Shown here piece after piece: positions 5,780 to 6,135 of a DNA stretch of 6,135 bases; within the stretch, counting starts at the first letter, position 1; each line of letters begins with the position of its first letter. The translations under genes and the position numbers were made by a program. This DNA is from Pseudomonadota bacterium (GTDB lineage Bacteria; Pseudomonadota; Gammaproteobacteria; Xanthomonadales; Xanthomonadaceae), in the NCBI GenBank assembly GCA_023386795.1, contig JAEWJB010000090.1, positions 1 through 6,135 of the forward strand, given 5' to 3'. Under the pieces are notes generated by a model. That model had not been told where the DNA came from, did not search any database, and worked only from the letters and a program-made list of their open reading frames with translations.

Positions 5780-6094
5780 CTAGAATGTTTCTCCACACTT
5801 CTTACATACTCTTACCTTAGAACCATCTTCTAAGATTTTGTTTGCTATTCTTGTAGCATTTTTGCATTTAGTACAGTATAACATTACTTTTGAGCTGTAT
5901 ATTGCAGCTTCCTTTTTGATTATACCACCTTGCATATTTTCTTTGTTTGGTTTTTGGTGCTTACTTACTATATTAACGCCTTTAACGATAACTTTACCGC
6001 TCTTAGGTATTACTTTTAAAACTTCGCCAGTTTTTCCTGAATCTTGTCCTGATATAACTATAACTGTGTCGTTCTTTCTTACGTGTACCTTCAC
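5780..6094 (-). CDS. rplX: 50S ribosomal protein L24 with C-terminal zinc ribbon
   Basis: L24 is an early assembly protein of the 50S subunit that binds 23S rRNA. With the GTG start at 6094 the product is 104 residues and begins MKVHVRKNDTV. Residues about 1 to 35 form the KOW-type fold (VIVISGQDSGKTGEV), followed by the L24 core GVNIVSKHQKP and MQGGIIKKEA. The C-terminal third carries two CxxC pairs, at about C74/C77 and C97/C100, in the pattern of a zinc ribbon. The Bacillus subtilis L24, as I recall its sequence, has no such cysteines. A start at 6103 would add three residues (MAK) but overlaps the ribosome binding site. The stop is TAG, with a second in-frame stop (TGA) two codons later. 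Family identity is certain; zinc binding is inferred from the cysteine pattern. Confidence 0.96.
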   Translation of the reverse strand: MKVHVRKNDTVIVISGQDSGKTGEVLKVIPKSGKVIVKGVNIVSKHQKPNKENMQGGIIKKEAAIYSSKVMLYCTKCKNATRIANKILEDGSKVRVCKKCGETF

Positions 6095-6100
6095 CTTAGC

Positions 6101-6108
6101 CACCTCCT
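6101..6108 (-). promoter_or_regulatory. Ribosome binding site that fixes the rplX start
   Basis: The minus strand reads AGGAGGTG here, a full match to the 16S rRNA 3' end. A GTG inside this motif (at 6103) could open a frame three codons longer, but it would lie within the ribosome binding site itself. The next in-frame GTG, at 6094, sits 6 nt downstream, which is normal spacing, so it is chosen as the start. Confidence 0.8.
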
Positions 6109-6114
6109 ACTCTA

Positions 6115-6135
6115 TTATAGAACTTCTGGTGCTAA
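6115..6135 (-). CDS. rplN: 50S ribosomal protein L14, C-terminal end (partial)
   Basis: Only the last six codons and the stop are in the window. They read LAPEVL and then TAA, which is the usual C-terminus of bacterial L14, a protein of the 50S subunit interface. The TAA is followed at once by an in-frame TAG, so termination is doubled. The gene lies directly upstream of rplX, which is the standard spc operon order (L14, L24, L5). The identification rests on six residues plus position, so it is inferred largely from context; the rest of the gene lies beyond the right edge. Confidence 0.88.
   Translation of the reverse strand, partial: LAPEVL

Noticed and set aside
5740..5800. S8-type translational operator at the rplX-rplE junction, as in Escherichia coli
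   Set aside because: I looked for a hairpin enclosing the rplE start and found only weak pairing around AGATCT. A structure search with an S8 site model would be needed to claim one.

Overview
The window is a tightly packed, single-direction piece of a bacterial ribosomal protein operon, the spc (spectinomycin) operon, running on the minus strand from about 6135 down to 1. The bases are strongly AT-rich, Shine-Dalgarno sites are strong (AGGAGG-type before almost every gene) and spacers are short. S14 is the short zinc-binding type, Adk has a four-cysteine LID, and adk and map follow secY. Together these point to a low-GC Gram-positive, most likely a member of the Clostridia. The L24 with a C-terminal Cys4 zinc ribbon also fits Clostridia better than Bacillus. 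I cannot name genus or species from the sequence alone.

Layout in transcription order: the last six codons of rplN (L14), rplX (L24), rplE (L5), rpsN (S14, zinc type), rpsH (S8), rplF (L6), rplR (L18), rpsE (S5), rpmD (L30), rplO (L15), secY, adk, and the N-terminal two-thirds of map, which runs off the left end. Twelve genes have their start in the window. Four of them start with GTG (rplX, rpsN, adk, map). Three of those (rplX, adk, map) need the Shine-Dalgarno position to place the start, because a longer or ATG-led reading is misleading; rplR is corrected in the same way. Spacers are 1 to 31 nt, apart from a 72-nt gap between rpsH and rplF. There is no stretch over 300 bases without a gene, no RNA gene, mobile element, CRISPR array or attachment site, and no convincing terminator. 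The only promoter-like sequence is an internal one inside secY.

The first ten genes make ribosome parts: large-subunit L14, L24, L5, L6, L18, L30 and L15, and small-subunit S14, S8 and S5. SecY is the pore of the protein export channel and inserts nascent membrane proteins. Adk balances adenine nucleotides, and Map removes the initiator methionine from new proteins. The operon therefore couples ribosome building with export, energy balance and first-step protein processing. This is an ordinary, highly conserved region. I found no undescribed system; the findings are modest points about translation starts, zinc sites, one unusual gap and a possible internal promoter.
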